DNA of 64,000 nt, taken from NCBI RefSeq assembly GCF_003073475.1, contig NZ_CP029033.1:372001-436000 (forward strand). The letters are read 5' to 3'. The notes below the pieces were generated by a model. It saw only the letters and a program-made list of their open reading frames with translations. It searched no databases and had not been told where the DNA came from. A program made the position numbers and the translations under genes. Source of the DNA: Actinobaculum sp. 313 (GTDB lineage Bacteria; Actinomycetota; Actinomycetes; Actinomycetales; Actinomycetaceae). The stretch's first letter is position 1. Each line of letters begins with the position of its first letter. Of this stretch, positions 46,608 to 56,525 are shown one piece after another.

Positions 46608-47059
46608 TTGAACTCAGGGACATCACCGAGGAGAACTTTCCCGCCGTCGTCGGGATGAAGCGTCCTGAGGGAGAGAATTACGTCGCCTCAAATGCGTACT
46701 CGCTTGCGCAGGCGTGGCTGTATCGCGATAACGGCGACGTGTTCCCCTACGCGATCTATGATGGCGAAACTCCAGTGGGATTCCTGCTGCTCGACGAGGA
46801 TACGTCTGAGCGGACGCTGCGCATCTGGCGGATCATGTTTCCGGAAGAGCACGCGTGCAAGGGGTATGGAAGTGCGGCGATACGCCTGGTTCTGGAGCGG
46901 GCGCGGCGAATGACGGACAAGTTCGACGTCGTTGCCTGCGACTGCGATCCTTCGCACACGCGGGCGCGGCATGTGTACGAGAAGCTGGGTTTTGTTGCCA
47001 CCGGCCAGATCAATCATGGCTCGGATGAGCTGGTGTACCGGCTGACTGCTTCCGCTTGA
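46604..47059 (+). CDS. GNAT family N-acetyltransferase
   Basis: 151 residues from TTG 46604, four-base overlap with the membrane-protein gene, GGGGGAG upstream. GNAT features: strand FPYAIYDGETPVGFLLLDED, acetyl-CoA loop KGYGSAAIRLVLERAR, and C-terminal ARHVYEKLGFVATGQ. It resembles spermidine/aminoglycoside-type acetyltransferases of the PaiA/BltD kind; substrate unknown. Confidence 0.88.
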   Translation: MIELRDITEENFPAVVGMKRPEGENYVASNAYSLAQAWLYRDNGDVFPYAIYDGETPVGFLLLDEDTSERTLRIWRIMFPEEHACKGYGSAAIRLVLERARRMTDKFDVVACDCDPSHTRARHVYEKLGFVATGQINHGSDELVYRLTASA

Positions 47060-47218
47060 GCAGGGGCTTCGCATCGGCGTCGAGCAATAGTGGCGCGACG
47101 GCGGCCGCGAGTATAAGCGTCGTCGCCCGATTCTTCGTGAAGTCCTCAAGAAAGGAGGCCGTCCTAGATGCCAGGATTCCTGCCATGCTCGCGGAGGAAG
47201 ACCGTGGCTATGTCGAAG

Positions 47219-47824
47219 TTATTCCGGTCGATTGGAGGCACTCCCACTCGCATCTGTGGCGTCGTCCGGGCCGACGACCCGTCCATCCTCCAAATTAACC
47301 AATAAGACCCCGCTGTTCGGCTCGTGCTTCGGCGTGCACGCGATCCAGCCCTCGTCCGCTTTCCTCGCGACGTCGAATCCGTCGAGCGCTAGGCGCTGGG
47401 TGGCCCAAGCGACACCGGTTGAAGATATTGCCACAATGTTCAAGTCAGTAATGAGCAGTAGTAGCTGCGGGTCCGGTACTTCTAGCACGTCGACGACGTC
47501 GTGGCGCGCCTGCGCAACCTCTGTGAATGATTTCGGATCGCGCACATCACCGAGGAAGGCCGTACCACGGGCGACGATGCAGGCGATCCACGGGTGCGGC
47601 GAGGGGTACGCGCCGCTGCAGGTAGGTATCCCCGGTGTTGGGGAGTGGATGCCGAGAGTGTATGAGGCATGGTCTGGCCTGGGTGCGTCACCTGGTTCCA
47701 CCAGATAGGTCTCCATATAGGAACCGAAATCTTTGCCGAGCTCGTAGTCGGGTTGTCCTCCGGGAGGCAGGTCAACGACGCCAAGACGATACCTGCAAGA
47801 GAAGGTGTGAAACTCTGTTGGCAT
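47219..47824 (-). CDS. hypothetical protein directly coupled to the UvrA-like gene
   Basis: 201 residues. Its ATG follows the UvrA-like stop with no gap (TGA then ATG), so it is co-translated. Beta-rich; segments SCRYRLGVVDLPPGGQPDYELG, WIACIVARGTAFLGDVRD, LLLLITDLNIVAISSTGVAWAT and the end GVLLVNLEDGRVV look like a propeller or immunity-type fold, but no family is recognised. A role with a DNA-repair-like ATPase is not obvious. Confidence 0.6.
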   Translation of the reverse strand: MPTEFHTFSCRYRLGVVDLPPGGQPDYELGKDFGSYMETYLVEPGDAPRPDHASYTLGIHSPTPGIPTCSGAYPSPHPWIACIVARGTAFLGDVRDPKSFTEVAQARHDVVDVLEVPDPQLLLLITDLNIVAISSTGVAWATQRLALDGFDVARKADEGWIACTPKHEPNSGVLLVNLEDGRVVGPDDATDASGSASNRPE

Positions 47825-50354
47825 TCAGTGCCCACCGCTCTGGTTCAAGTGTTCCGCTAGATAGCGCCCCGTAATCGATGCCGGATCGGATGCGATCTGC
47901 TCCGGCGTGCCACTGGCGACCACACGGCCACCCGCCTCGCCGCCACCCGGCCCCATATCGATGACCCAGTCGGCATTAGCGATCATATCCAGGTCATGCT
48001 CGATCACCACCACACTCGCCCCCTGCTGCACGAGGCGATCCAGCACGCCCAGCAGCACGCGCACATCCAGCGGATGCAGGCCAATACTCGGCTCGTCGAG
48101 CACGAAAACCGTGCCGTGCTGGTCGCGCCCCAGGTCTGCAGATAGCTTTAGCCGCTGTGCCTCGCCCCGGAGAGGGCCGTCGTCGCCTCGCCAAGGGTGA
48201 GGTAGCCGAGCCCAAGTTCGGCGAGCAAATGCAAGTGACGACGCACTTTCGGCAAATCCGCGCACGCTTCCTCCGCTTGTTCGACGGTGAGCGCCAGTAC
48301 ATCGGGCAGGGACAGGGCGTCGTCGTCGGACCCACCGCGCGGAACCCGGCGGATCGCGCGAGCCTGCTCGCCATAACGAGACCCGCCGCATTCGGTGCAG
48401 ACAATATCGACGTCGGGCAGGAACTGGACGTCGAGGACGATCTGCCCGGTGCCGTCGCAGTGCGCGCAGCGCAGCGAGCCGGTGTTGTAGGAGAAGTCCC
48501 CGGCTTTCAGTCCGGTCTCTCGCGCCTGCGGGATGCGCGCGTACACGCGGCGCAGCTCATCCATGACTCCGGAATATGTGGCAACCGTGGAACGGACATT
48601 GCTGCCGATAGGCGAGGAGTCGACGACGACTACACGCTGCGCCTCGCCGGTGCTGATCGATGTGGCGGGTCTGGGCAGTGGCGCACTGTCGGCAAGCGAG
48701 CGTAGCGCCGGCACCAGGGATTCCAATACCAGAGTCGTTTTCCCGGAGCCGGATACTCCGGTGACGGTGGTGAGCCGCTGTTCGGGGATGGCGACGTCCA
48801 GGGCATGGACCGTGTGGATCGGGGCGGTTTCCAAACGTATGGTGCCATGTTCGAATATCTCTGCGGAATCGGCCGTCTTCCGGCTATGAACGTCAGCCTG
48901 CCCGGTGATGAACGGCGCGATGCCGCTGGCAGGGTTTGTGATCGCGTCCGAAAGAGGCGCGTTGATGACGATGTTGCCGCCGGCTTGCCCCGATCCGGGG
49001 CCTATTTCTATGAGCCAATCCGCTTCCCGCAACAAAGCGACGTCATGGTCGACGACGAGCACGGAGTTGCCATCTGCCAGCAGGTCGCGCACCACGCCGG
49101 TCAGGCCGGTGAGATTGGCCGGATGCAGGCCGATACTCGGTTCGTCGAGAACGTAGAGGACTCCGGTGGTGCGGTTGCGTACGGCGCGAGCCAGCTGGAC
49201 GCGCTGGCGTTCTCCGGTGGACAGCGTTGCCGAGGCGCGATCCAGGCTCAGGTATCCGAGCCCCAGATCGAGTAGACGGCGTGCGGTCACAGTCAGCTCG
49301 TCGACGATCTGCCGTGCCATTGCTACCAGATCATCCGGCATGGTGGCCGGAATGCCCGCTACCCATTCCAGCAGATCGGCCAGCGGCAACATGCATGCTT
49401 CGTCCAGTCCGATTCCGCGCACTGTTGTGGAGCGGGCAAGCTCTGAGAGACGGGTGCCGTGACACTCGGGGCAGTCGGCCTCGTGCAGGAATTTCTCCAC
49501 GCGCTTCATACCCTTCTCATCCTTCACCTTGGAGAGGGCGTTCTCCACGGTATGAACCGCGCTGTAGTAAGTAAAGTCCATCTCGGTGGCGATATTGGAC
49601 TTTTCGTTCACGTAGAAGATGTGTTTCTTCTCCGCGGGGCCGTGGAAGACGATCTCCCGCTCATCGGGCGTGAGCTCGCGGAAGGGCACGTTTGTGCGCA
49701 CACCCATCTCACGGGCGAGATCTTTCATGAGCGACCACATGAGGTTTTGCCACGGGGCGACGGCGCCCTCATCGATGGAGAGTGACTCGTTGGGTACCAA
49801 GGTGGATTCGTCCACCGTGCGCACGATTCCGGTTCCCTCGCAGCGGGGGCAGGCGCCTTCGGAGTTGAAGGCGAAGGATTCCGCGCTGGGTGGAGTGAAT
49901 TCGACGCCGCAGGTGGTGCAGTGCAAGGCGAGATCGAGGGCGACGTCGATGGTGGGCGGGTTTTCGTGGCCGTTGGGGCACATGTGGTGACCGAGCCGGG
50001 AGTAGGCCAGGCGTAGCGAGTTCAGCACCTCGGTGGAGGTGCCGAAGGTGGAGCGCACCCCGGGAACGGGCGGACGTTGATGCAAGGCGAGAGCCGCCGG
50101 ACGTGGAGGACCTCGTCCACATCCGGGCGCGCAGCCTGAGTGAGGCGCCGTCGCGTGTAAGTGGAGAGCGATTCCAGGTAACGCCGGGCGCCCTCGGCGT
50201 AGAGCACGCCAAGCGCCAGTGAGGACTTGCCCGAGCCGGATACGCCGGCAACCGTGACTAGTTTCCCCAGCGGTACCTCGACGTCCAGGTTCTTCAGGTT
50301 ATGGACCCGTGCGCCGCGCACGCTGATGGTGGAGGGCGGGGGAGTTTCTGACAT
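47825..50354 (-). CDS. UvrA-like ABC ATPase (short, UvrA2-type), frameshifted twice
   Basis: About 843 residues. NBD1: [17 protein letters not shown] and Walker [10 protein letters not shown]; zinc-finger Cys pairs ([13 protein letters not shown]); signature [14 protein letters not shown] (Ser-Thr-Gly rather than SGG), [12 protein letters not shown]2: [18 protein letters not shown] and [39 protein letters not shown]. It is shorter than housekeeping UvrA (about 950) and of the UvrA2/drug-resistance type. Adding one base at about 50090 and one G at about 48168 restores one frame. The housekeeping uvrA would be elsewhere. Confidence 0.85.
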
Positions 50355-50515
50355 GACGTTTCTTTCTCATGCGGCTATGGCGCATGTTCATGCGCCCATG
50401 GGGCGTGCAGAGTGACGTTTCCTCACGCGCCACCGTAGAGTCTACGACCGCTGCTGCGATGGCGGTAGCTTCGCACGTTCCATCGCCAGGTTTACCGTTG
50501 TCGCCGTGCGGGGGA

Positions 50516-50563
50516 GATGCCGGTCTGACTCAGGTTCGGCTGGCCGAGCGTGCCGGTTTGCGG
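50516..50563 (+). pseudogene. 48-bp HTH-coding remnant upstream of the XRE-MNT gene
   Basis: Reads DAGLTQVRLAERAGLR, matching residues of the XRE domain at 50681-50728 (DAGLTQARLAERAGLR) with 4 base differences; three of the four are silent. It lies upstream of the palindromic promoter, so it is a fragment of a former paralog or of an older partial duplication. Confidence 0.7.
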
Positions 50564-50595
50564 ACCCGGCGGCGCGTCAATGATGAAGCCGCTGC

Positions 50596-50619
50596 TTCTA
50601 TAGCACTTGTGCTATAGAA
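50596..50619. promoter_or_regulatory. 24-bp perfect palindrome overlapping the -10 region of the XRE-MNT/HEPN operon
   Basis: TTCTATAGCAC, TT, GTGCTATAGAA: arms of 11, no mismatch. The right arm contains TATAGA, a good -10 element, 6-8 bases before GTG 50627. Repressor binding here would block RNA polymerase. The expected ligand is the XRE domain encoded immediately downstream. Confidence 0.8.
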
Positions 50620-50620
50620 T

Positions 50621-51097
50621 GTGGTTGTGAGGCGTTTTGACACGGGCGCTGCCCCTCAGATCATCCGAGCCGCGCGGCGTGATGCCGGTCTGACTCAAGC
50701 TCGGTTGGCTGAGCGTGCCGGTTTGCGGCAGCCGAGCCTGGCGCAGATGGAGTCAGGTAAGCGCCCGGTATCTGACGAGATGCTAGAACGCATCTTGCGC
50801 GCAGCTGACTACCGCCCGTCAATTCCGCTTGCCACCCATGCTGATGAAATCATCGCTCGTGCCCGAGTGTACGGACTGTCTAACCTCCGTGTTTTCGGTT
50901 CGGCACTGCGTGGCGAAGACACCTATAATTCTGACATTGACCTGTTTGTCACGCCCGCGCCCAGTACCGACCTCTTCGATCTTGCCCGATTCGTTGCCGA
51001 GGTCGAGGCGCTCACGGGATTCCCAGTCGAGGCAGTGGCTGACACGAATGTCCCCGAGGTACTGAAGGACGCCCTCCGCGAGGCGGTGCCGTTATGA
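50621..51097 (+). CDS. XRE-MNT antitoxin: HTH domain fused to a minimal nucleotidyltransferase
   Basis: 158 residues (GTG 50621, or 156 from GTG 50627, which fits a leaderless message). Residues 12-60 are an XRE helix-turn-helix (QIIRAARRDAGLTQARLAER, then AQMESGKRPVSDEMLERIL). Residues 80-158 are an MNT nucleotidyltransferase with the GSX10DXD pattern (FGSALRGEDTYNSDIDLFV). In HEPN/MNT systems MNT nucleotidylates and silences HEPN. Fusion to XRE adds autoregulation through the palindrome. Overlaps the HEPN gene by 4 bases (ATGA). Confidence 0.9.
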   Translation: MVVRRFDTGAAPQIIRAARRDAGLTQARLAERAGLRQPSLAQMESGKRPVSDEMLERILRAADYRPSIPLATHADEIIARARVYGLSNLRVFGSALRGEDTYNSDIDLFVTPAPSTDLFDLARFVAEVEALTGFPVEAVADTNVPEVLKDALREAVPL

Positions 51098-51501
51098 GTG
51101 GCGACGGAGAGGTCCGGCGGTTCGCCCCGCGCCAACGTCGCGCGGCCGGAGCCAGCCATGACCGTGAGAACCTGATGCGGGAGTTACAGGCGATCCGCCG
51201 ACGTGTGCAGGCAGTTGCGGCAACCTCGCGGGATGCGTTTCATGACGGCTCGGACGCTTATGACATTGCATCCATGGTGATCATTCGTTTAGCGGCACTC
51301 TTCGAGCGCCCTGAATTCGCGTCGTATTTGACGGACGTCACCCGCGAGGAGCGTCAAGCGATCAGCACTACGCGGAATATCGCTGCCCACACGGGCTACC
51401 GGTCTATGAATGATGACCTGTTCTGGCTTGCAGTGACGCACCGCGTGCCACGAATTCTGGACCGTTTGACCGGGGCGGGTGAAGCAACCGGGGCCTCTTG
51501 A
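51094..51501 (+). CDS. HEPN-domain RNase toxin
   Basis: 135 residues, ATG overlapping the antitoxin stop. Four-helix HEPN type: ENLMRELQAIRRRVQAVA, AYDIASMVIIRLAALFE, and the RX4-6H motif in TTRNIAAHTGYRSM (Arg and His four residues apart), the ribonuclease signature, then ITHRVPRILDRL-type final helix. Toxin of a type VII (HEPN/MNT) system. The residue following H is Thr and Tyr: HxY-type AMPylation target HTGY may be the site modified by the MNT partner. Confidence 0.85.
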   Translation: MSGDGEVRRFAPRQRRAAGASHDRENLMRELQAIRRRVQAVAATSRDAFHDGSDAYDIASMVIIRLAALFERPEFASYLTDVTREERQAISTTRNIAAHTGYRSMNDDLFWLAVTHRVPRILDRLTGAGEATGAS

Positions 51502-51651
51502 CCGGTAGGCCCTGGCCGTGCGGGTTCTGTCTGGCTGCCTTTGATCGAGTGGGCCCTGACCGATACCTTCGACGGGCGCGCCTCCGCCGCCGGCCCTCTT
51601 CGATGTTGTGGGTGGCGGGCTAGAGTCGGAGGACTGGCGCGTGGTTTGCAG

Positions 51652-52227
51652 TCACGCCGAGGCTTCGCCAATGTGCCGGAGGCGGGCAACACACGCCTGC
51701 CCCAATGCACTGCCAAGGAAGTTGAGTAACGCGGGTATGGCGTCGTCGTCGTTGGTGCGGCGATGGATTGTGAGCATGCCGCCAATGACGAAGTTCAGAG
51801 CGATCTCGTCATCCGCGCTCAGCGCGGCGGTATGGCCCTCTTCGTCGTGCGACCACGCCGCCACGAGGAATTGCTCCAGGAGAGGCGTCAGAGCGGTACC
51901 GTTGCGGCTGGCAAGAAGGCGGACACGGCGAAGGCGTTCTTCGCCGTCGTCGGTGGATAAAGTACGTGAAGCTACCGTTCGGGGCGGCTCTTCAGTAAGG
52001 AAAGCCTGCTTGATGTTGTGGAGTGGCAGGTCGGCCACTGCGCTTTCCGCGAGGTCGTCCAAGCTTGTGAAATGGTAGTAAAAGGAGTTCTTGTTCATCT
52101 CTGCTGCGGCGACGACGTCGCGCACGGACATCCGTTCGTACGGCTTGCGTGCGAGTACCTGCCAGAATGCGTTGATGAAGCGCTCTGGGCCGTGCGGGTC
52201 TCCCGGTGCGTAGCGTGGTCGCCCCAT
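51652..52227 (-). CDS. TetR/AcrR family regulator
   Basis: 191 residues, AGGAGAG upstream. N-terminal HTH (ERFINAFWQVLARKPYERMS, VRDVVAAAEMNKNSFYYHF) and a C-terminal ligand domain. Divergent from the YhgE-like gene with a repeat-bearing spacer, so it probably represses both that gene and itself. The inducer is unknown. Confidence 0.9.
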   Translation of the reverse strand: MGRPRYAPGDPHGPERFINAFWQVLARKPYERMSVRDVVAAAEMNKNSFYYHFTSLDDLAESAVADLPLHNIKQAFLTEEPPRTVASRTLSTDDGEERLRRVRLLASRNGTALTPLLEQFLVAAWSHDEEGHTAALSADDEIALNFVIGGMLTIHRRTNDDDAIPALLNFLGSALGQACVARLRHIGEASA

Positions 52228-52235
52228 ATCTCTCC

Positions 52236-52287
52236 TAAATTAGCCACTTCGGGTGAATTGTGGCCGTTTAAATTAGCCACTGTGGCC
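52236..52287. promoter_or_regulatory. operator region for the TetR protein
   Basis: TAAATTAGCCAC occurs twice in the same direction at 52236 and 52269, 33 bp (three turns) apart, each followed by GTGGC (at 52260 and 52282). The second forms GCCAC-T-GTGGC. It lies in the 159-bp divergent spacer. Confidence 0.65.
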
Positions 52288-52386
52288 TATATTCTACATG
52301 TGTCAACGCCGGAACCTGGGAATATCACCGCAGGTCGGCTCCGCGACCACAGCTATCCGCTGTGCAGTGTTTTGTAAGGAGTTGCT

Positions 52387-53594
52387 ATGAGCGCCGTTGC
52401 CGAGAGGTTAGGAAAGCGCCGTTTCGTTTTGCCAACGCTTGCCGCGTTGTTACTCGGATGTGTCCTTTCGCTTGTTTTCTACCCCATGACCCATATGGAG
52501 CCGCGGGATCTCCCCTTTGCCGTCCTCAATCTTGACGAGGGGGCAACTGCTCCCACTGGCGAAGTCAACGCCGGGCAGCAGATGGTGCAGGGGCTCGTGA
52601 ACGCGCCAAATGAGGCGATTGAGTGGACCATCGTCGACTCGCAGGCAGAACTCGACGCCGCCATGGAGAACAATGAGTACTACGGCGCCGTGGTGATTCC
52701 GGCAGATTTCACGGTTAAGCAGTTGGAGGCCGCAGGCGGGGAGGAGCTGCCAGTGTCCAGGTGCTTATCGATAATGCTAAGAGCCCGCTGGTGGCCACGC
52801 AGATGAGTGCGAGTATCCCATCCCTATTTGGCGAGCAGGGGATCGAGGCTCAGGTACAGGTACTTCACGCCGGGGCATCAACCGCGAATACGAACCCATT
52901 GCTCAGCCAACAACTTGCAGTCATGCCGCTGGTGATGCTCTCGCTCGTGGCATCGGTCATCGTGGCGTTCATTGTGGCACCGGTCAAAGGGACTGTGGGA
53001 GCTGAGCGCCGTCGGCAGGTGGCGGTGCAACTAGCTACGCTGCTGGTTACTTCGGCGGTGATCGGGTTGACGGTCTGGGTCATTGTGACGGCAGTGGGCG
53101 GATTTAGCCTATCGGCTGCGGGAATTGTGTTCTTCTGGCTGGCAAGCGCCGCCATTATGACTTTGCTTGTGGGGGCCTTTGACATACTGGTGCTTCTTGG
53201 TGTGCTTGTAGCCCTGTGTATCTTCGCGTTGGGAATGCCATGTGGTGCGTTGCCCGTGGAGATGATGCCCTCCTTCTGGCAGAGCTGGGTGTATCCGTGG
53301 GCGCCGCAGCATTTCATTGGCAACGGCCTGCGCGATATCGCTTATATGGGTGCGGGTGCGTGGCCTTTGGGAGCCACGCAGCTGGCCGTGATCTGCTGTG
53401 TTGGTCTCGCACTGCTTGCTGCGGCGGCGTTTATGGGCCGAGGCGAGCGGAATGCCGATGGTGCGGCGTCTGAGGGCAATGATGCGGTATCCGAGCGTAA
53501 TAATGGTGCAGCATCTGGGGGCAATGGTGCGGTATCGGAGCGTATCCACGAACAGGCGCTGGCAGCGGAGAGCGGGCAAGCGTTTGATGCATAA
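52387..53594 (+). CDS. YhgE/Pip-like or ABC-2 type membrane protein, frameshifted
   Basis: About 403 residues, AAGGAG before ATG. TM1 (about 12-32), a large extracytoplasmic domain with DLPFAVLNLDEGA and EYYGAVVIPADFT typical of YhgE/Pip N termini, then in the next frame IDNAKSPLVATQMSASIP and five helices (VMPLVMLSLVASVIVAFI onward), and a Gly/Asn/Ser-rich repeated tail (GNDAVSERNNGAASGGNGAVSE). Adding one base near 52752 rejoins the parts. Controlled by the divergent TetR gene; probable membrane-active or efflux-type protein. Confidence 0.78.
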
Positions 53595-53698
53595 CCGACT
53601 GCCCGACTCATAACACACGTTTGGCCCGGTGGCAGGCTTTGAGAGCCGACCACCGGGCCATCAATTTACGTGCAATTGCGCTATCGTTGGCGCAGCCG

Positions 53699-54475
53699 CT
53701 ACACGATGGTAATGCCGCCGTCGACGGTCACAAACTGGCCTTGTACGTAACTGCAAGCATCGGAGGAGAAGAAGAGGATTGGGCCGTTGAGTTCGCCGGA
53801 GGCGCCGGGGCGGCCCGCCGGATTCTGTGCGTTGTATGCCGCCAGGAACTCCTGCGACTTGAAAAGCGTCTCCGCCGTCATTTCGGAGGAGAATAGGCCG
53901 GGGCCGAGGGCGTTGACCGTAATGCCGTAGCGTGCATAGGACGCGGCCATGCCTTTGGTCAGGCCGATGACGGCCGCCTTCGAGGCATTGTAGGAATGGC
54001 GGATGAATACGTCTGCCTTATCTGCGATCACGGCGTTCACCGAGGCAATATTGATAACGCGGCCGTATCCTGCTTCCTTCATACGTGGCAGAACATACTT
54101 GGAGACGTGTGCGATGCCTTTAACGTTGGTGTTCAGCGCTTTGTCCCAGTCCTCGTCGCTCAACGTTTCGACGCTGCCACGCACCGCCACTCCGGCATTA
54201 TTTAGCAGAATGTCGATGGTTGGGAACTGTGCGGCGACGGCGTCGATAGCGTTTTTGCAGCTCGCTTCATCAGTGACGTCGCAGCCGACGGCGATAACGG
54301 AGACTCCGTGGTCTTCAAGTTCGGTTTTCAAGGCTTCCAGGCGATCCACCCTGCGTGCGAGCAGTGCGACGTTGGCTCCCGCGGCGGCGTAGGCACGGGC
54401 GGCGTCGGCGCCGAGCCCAGAACTCGCTCCGACGACGACGGCGTTCTTACCTTGGATATTGAAGAGGCTGGTCAT
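53699..54475 (-). CDS. SDR family oxidoreductase
   Basis: 258 residues from ATG 54475 (AAAGGAG). Rossmann NAD(P)-binding GASSGLGADAARAYA, NNAGV, catalytic Ser in NIASVN, YNASK, and the C-terminal YVQGQFVTVDGG. Resembles gluconate 5-dehydrogenase and 3-oxoacyl-reductase groups. Substrate not predictable. Single gene. Confidence 0.93.
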   Translation of the reverse strand: MTSLFNIQGKNAVVVGASSGLGADAARAYAAAGANVALLARRVDRLEALKTELEDHGVSVIAVGCDVTDEASCKNAIDAVAAQFPTIDILLNNAGVAVRGSVETLSDEDWDKALNTNVKGIAHVSKYVLPRMKEAGYGRVINIASVNAVIADKADVFIRHSYNASKAAVIGLTKGMAASYARYGITVNALGPGLFSSEMTAETLFKSQEFLAAYNAQNPAGRPGASGELNGPILFFSSDACSYVQGQFVTVDGGITIV

Positions 54476-55077
54476 TGATGGCTCCTTTGCGTAGAGGCCC
54501 GGCATTCGGGCAATGGTTCTAGAAGTGAAGAAAATGCGTGATATGTAGTTGTTCGTGCCCGCTGGTAAACGAGCTGGTTATCGCGGCTTTTAGCCTGGAG
54601 AATTCGAGGCGAAAGCGCATCGCAGCTTCAGGATACAATGCAGCGTTGGTGCGCGGGGTGCTAATTCGTCAGCTCATCGCGCACATGAGCGAGCGTTTGC
54701 GGCGGCCCCCCAACGAAGCAACGTGGCTTCCCAACAGAGTGGCAGGGATCCCAGGGGACCCCCAACAAAGTAATGGGGCGTTGCGGTGCGATGCGATGCG
54801 TGTGCTGGTGGACTGCTGACACAGCGGTGCTTCTATGTGTTGTGCGGTGTGCACGTACCAAACCTGGTACGTGCAACCTGGTGCGGCGGCCCCCGATCTG
54901 CGCGGCCCCGACTTTTGTGTGGGTGCCTAAGCGTTGTGCCATCGTTTCAGCAGGCGCCCACCTACAGGAGGGAAGCCACCTCACCCACCCAAGGCGTGAC
55001 CACGGTCCGTGCGGGTTATGCGGTAGTATGGGGATGCCCAAAACGGGGCGAGGCGGAACCGAAAGGGGTGTTGGCGG
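54476..55077. promoter_or_regulatory. 600-bp spacer with an 11-bp perfect inverted repeat
   Basis: TGCACGTACCA, AACC, TGGTACGTGCA at 54850-54875 forms a perfect hairpin or operator upstream of the ABC exporter genes. At 54706-54777 the phrase CCCAAC(A/G)(A)AGT recurs three times. A plus-strand open frame across this region is Cys-rich and without motifs; I do not call it. Confidence 0.55.
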
Positions 55078-56348
55078 ATGAAACGCCATTCCTACCTGCT
55101 CGAGCCACGGCTACGCTTCACTTTCTTCGCTGTCAATATGAGCTTGTGGTTGCTGGCCGCGGCAGCTTTATGGGCGTACTGGGGCAATCGTGGAATGGGG
55201 TGTCCGGGTGTCTTTTCGTGCCAGCGGTCTACATGGGTGGGGTCCTCGCCGCGGAGGGCGCATATCTTGCCACGCGCCGAGCAGAGGCTCGCCGCAATGC
55301 GGTGTGGGCGGTGTCGGCGCGCTCTTCTGTCGCAGTGGCCGTATTCCGTGGGGTGCTGGACATACTGTTCGTCGCCTTTCTCCCTTACCTGGTTTACGCG
55401 GCTGTTCTGTTGGGCTATGGGAGCCTGCAGGGCGTCCACGGGCGGCTCGTCGTTCTGGTCGGGGCGTTTACCCTGCTCTATCTGGCGCTTGTGTACGTGG
55501 TCGGTATGGTCACGGCTGCTGTTGCGCCGGGAAGGTTCATCCCACCGGCTCTTGCCTTCGTGCTCGGCCTCTTCCTCGGTGCGTACCTGGTCTCATCGGC
55601 GGTCGAAATCAACACCTGGTATGCCTTCCCACTGGACGCGTTCCTGTTGCTGTTGATTGTGGGCCTGCTCGCCGTCGGTGTGCTAATCGGCCTGCAGCAT
55701 GCGCGTGATTCCTCTGCCCGCAAAGCGCAGACGACAAGTATTGCGGGGATCGCGGCGATCGTCATCCTCGCCCGGTTTCTCGGCCCCATTGATATCGCAA
55801 CTACCGAGCGCGCGGATGGTGAGAACCATGTCTGCGAGCAACAGGGGATTGACATGGTGTGCGTGTGGAAAGAAGACGCGTACAAGCTTCCCAATTTGAA
55901 GGAGCAGGCACGCCGGTGGCGGCAGATCATCACCGGAACGCAGTACGATGCGCCACCCACCTTGTTCTTTGAACCGGCACTGCCGTTGGGTTCGTTGAAT
56001 ACAAGGTATGGGTATGAGGACAGTATCGTACTGCAGGCCACTGGTGGTAAGAACCCGAACTGGCAGGCGGGCTACGGCATGATTGAGAATGCTGCCTATT
56101 GGGAATGTCCGCAGCAAGACGAACGGGGCGCATCGACAGGCTACATGAATCTCAGCGGCATTATCGGCAACTACATATACGGTGACATCGACTATCGCGG
56201 CTACACGGTCGACAGCCCGGACGAAGACGAACGCCGATTTGCGCTGACCGAACGGTTAGCGGAGCTGCCCGAGGATGCCCAGCTCACCTGGTTGCGCGAG
56301 AAGATCGGCACCTATGCGAACACCTGTGAGTTCGAGGTGGGGATGTAA
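55078..56348 (+). CDS. multi-pass membrane protein of an ABC exporter locus, frameshifted
   Basis: About 423 residues from ATG 55078 (MKRHSYLLEPRLRFTFFAVN), breaking near 55196: four G in GAATGGGGTG, five would give RGMGVSGCLFVPAVYMGG. Six helices (to about 255), then a 165-residue extracytoplasmic domain (CEQQGIDMVCVWKEDAYKLPN, ending CEFEVGM) with paired cysteines. The type occurs with ABC ATPases and a second permease in actinobacteria (DUF7224-like), as here. The ATPase gene follows at 178 bases. Confidence 0.75.
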
Positions 56349-56525
56349 TGCGTGAGTTTTTGATGTTGACACTCTGTCGGCGGTGCACGTCGTCGTGCAG
56401 GATGGCCAATGAGCCGCGACTAACTGGATATGCCGCCATTTTGAAAGGCGGCGATCAATCAGGATACCGGGTAGTCCGCAAATCCTTGGATACGTGGCCA
56501 TTGAGTGCCAGGAAGTGGAGTAAGA

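Noticed and set aside
54786-55077. N-terminal extension of the exporter membrane protein starting at 54786
   Set aside because: It is Cys- and Arg-rich, without a ribosome site, and belongs to the other frame; the start MKRHSYLLE at 55078 fits a membrane protein and the frame joins after one base is added at about 55196.
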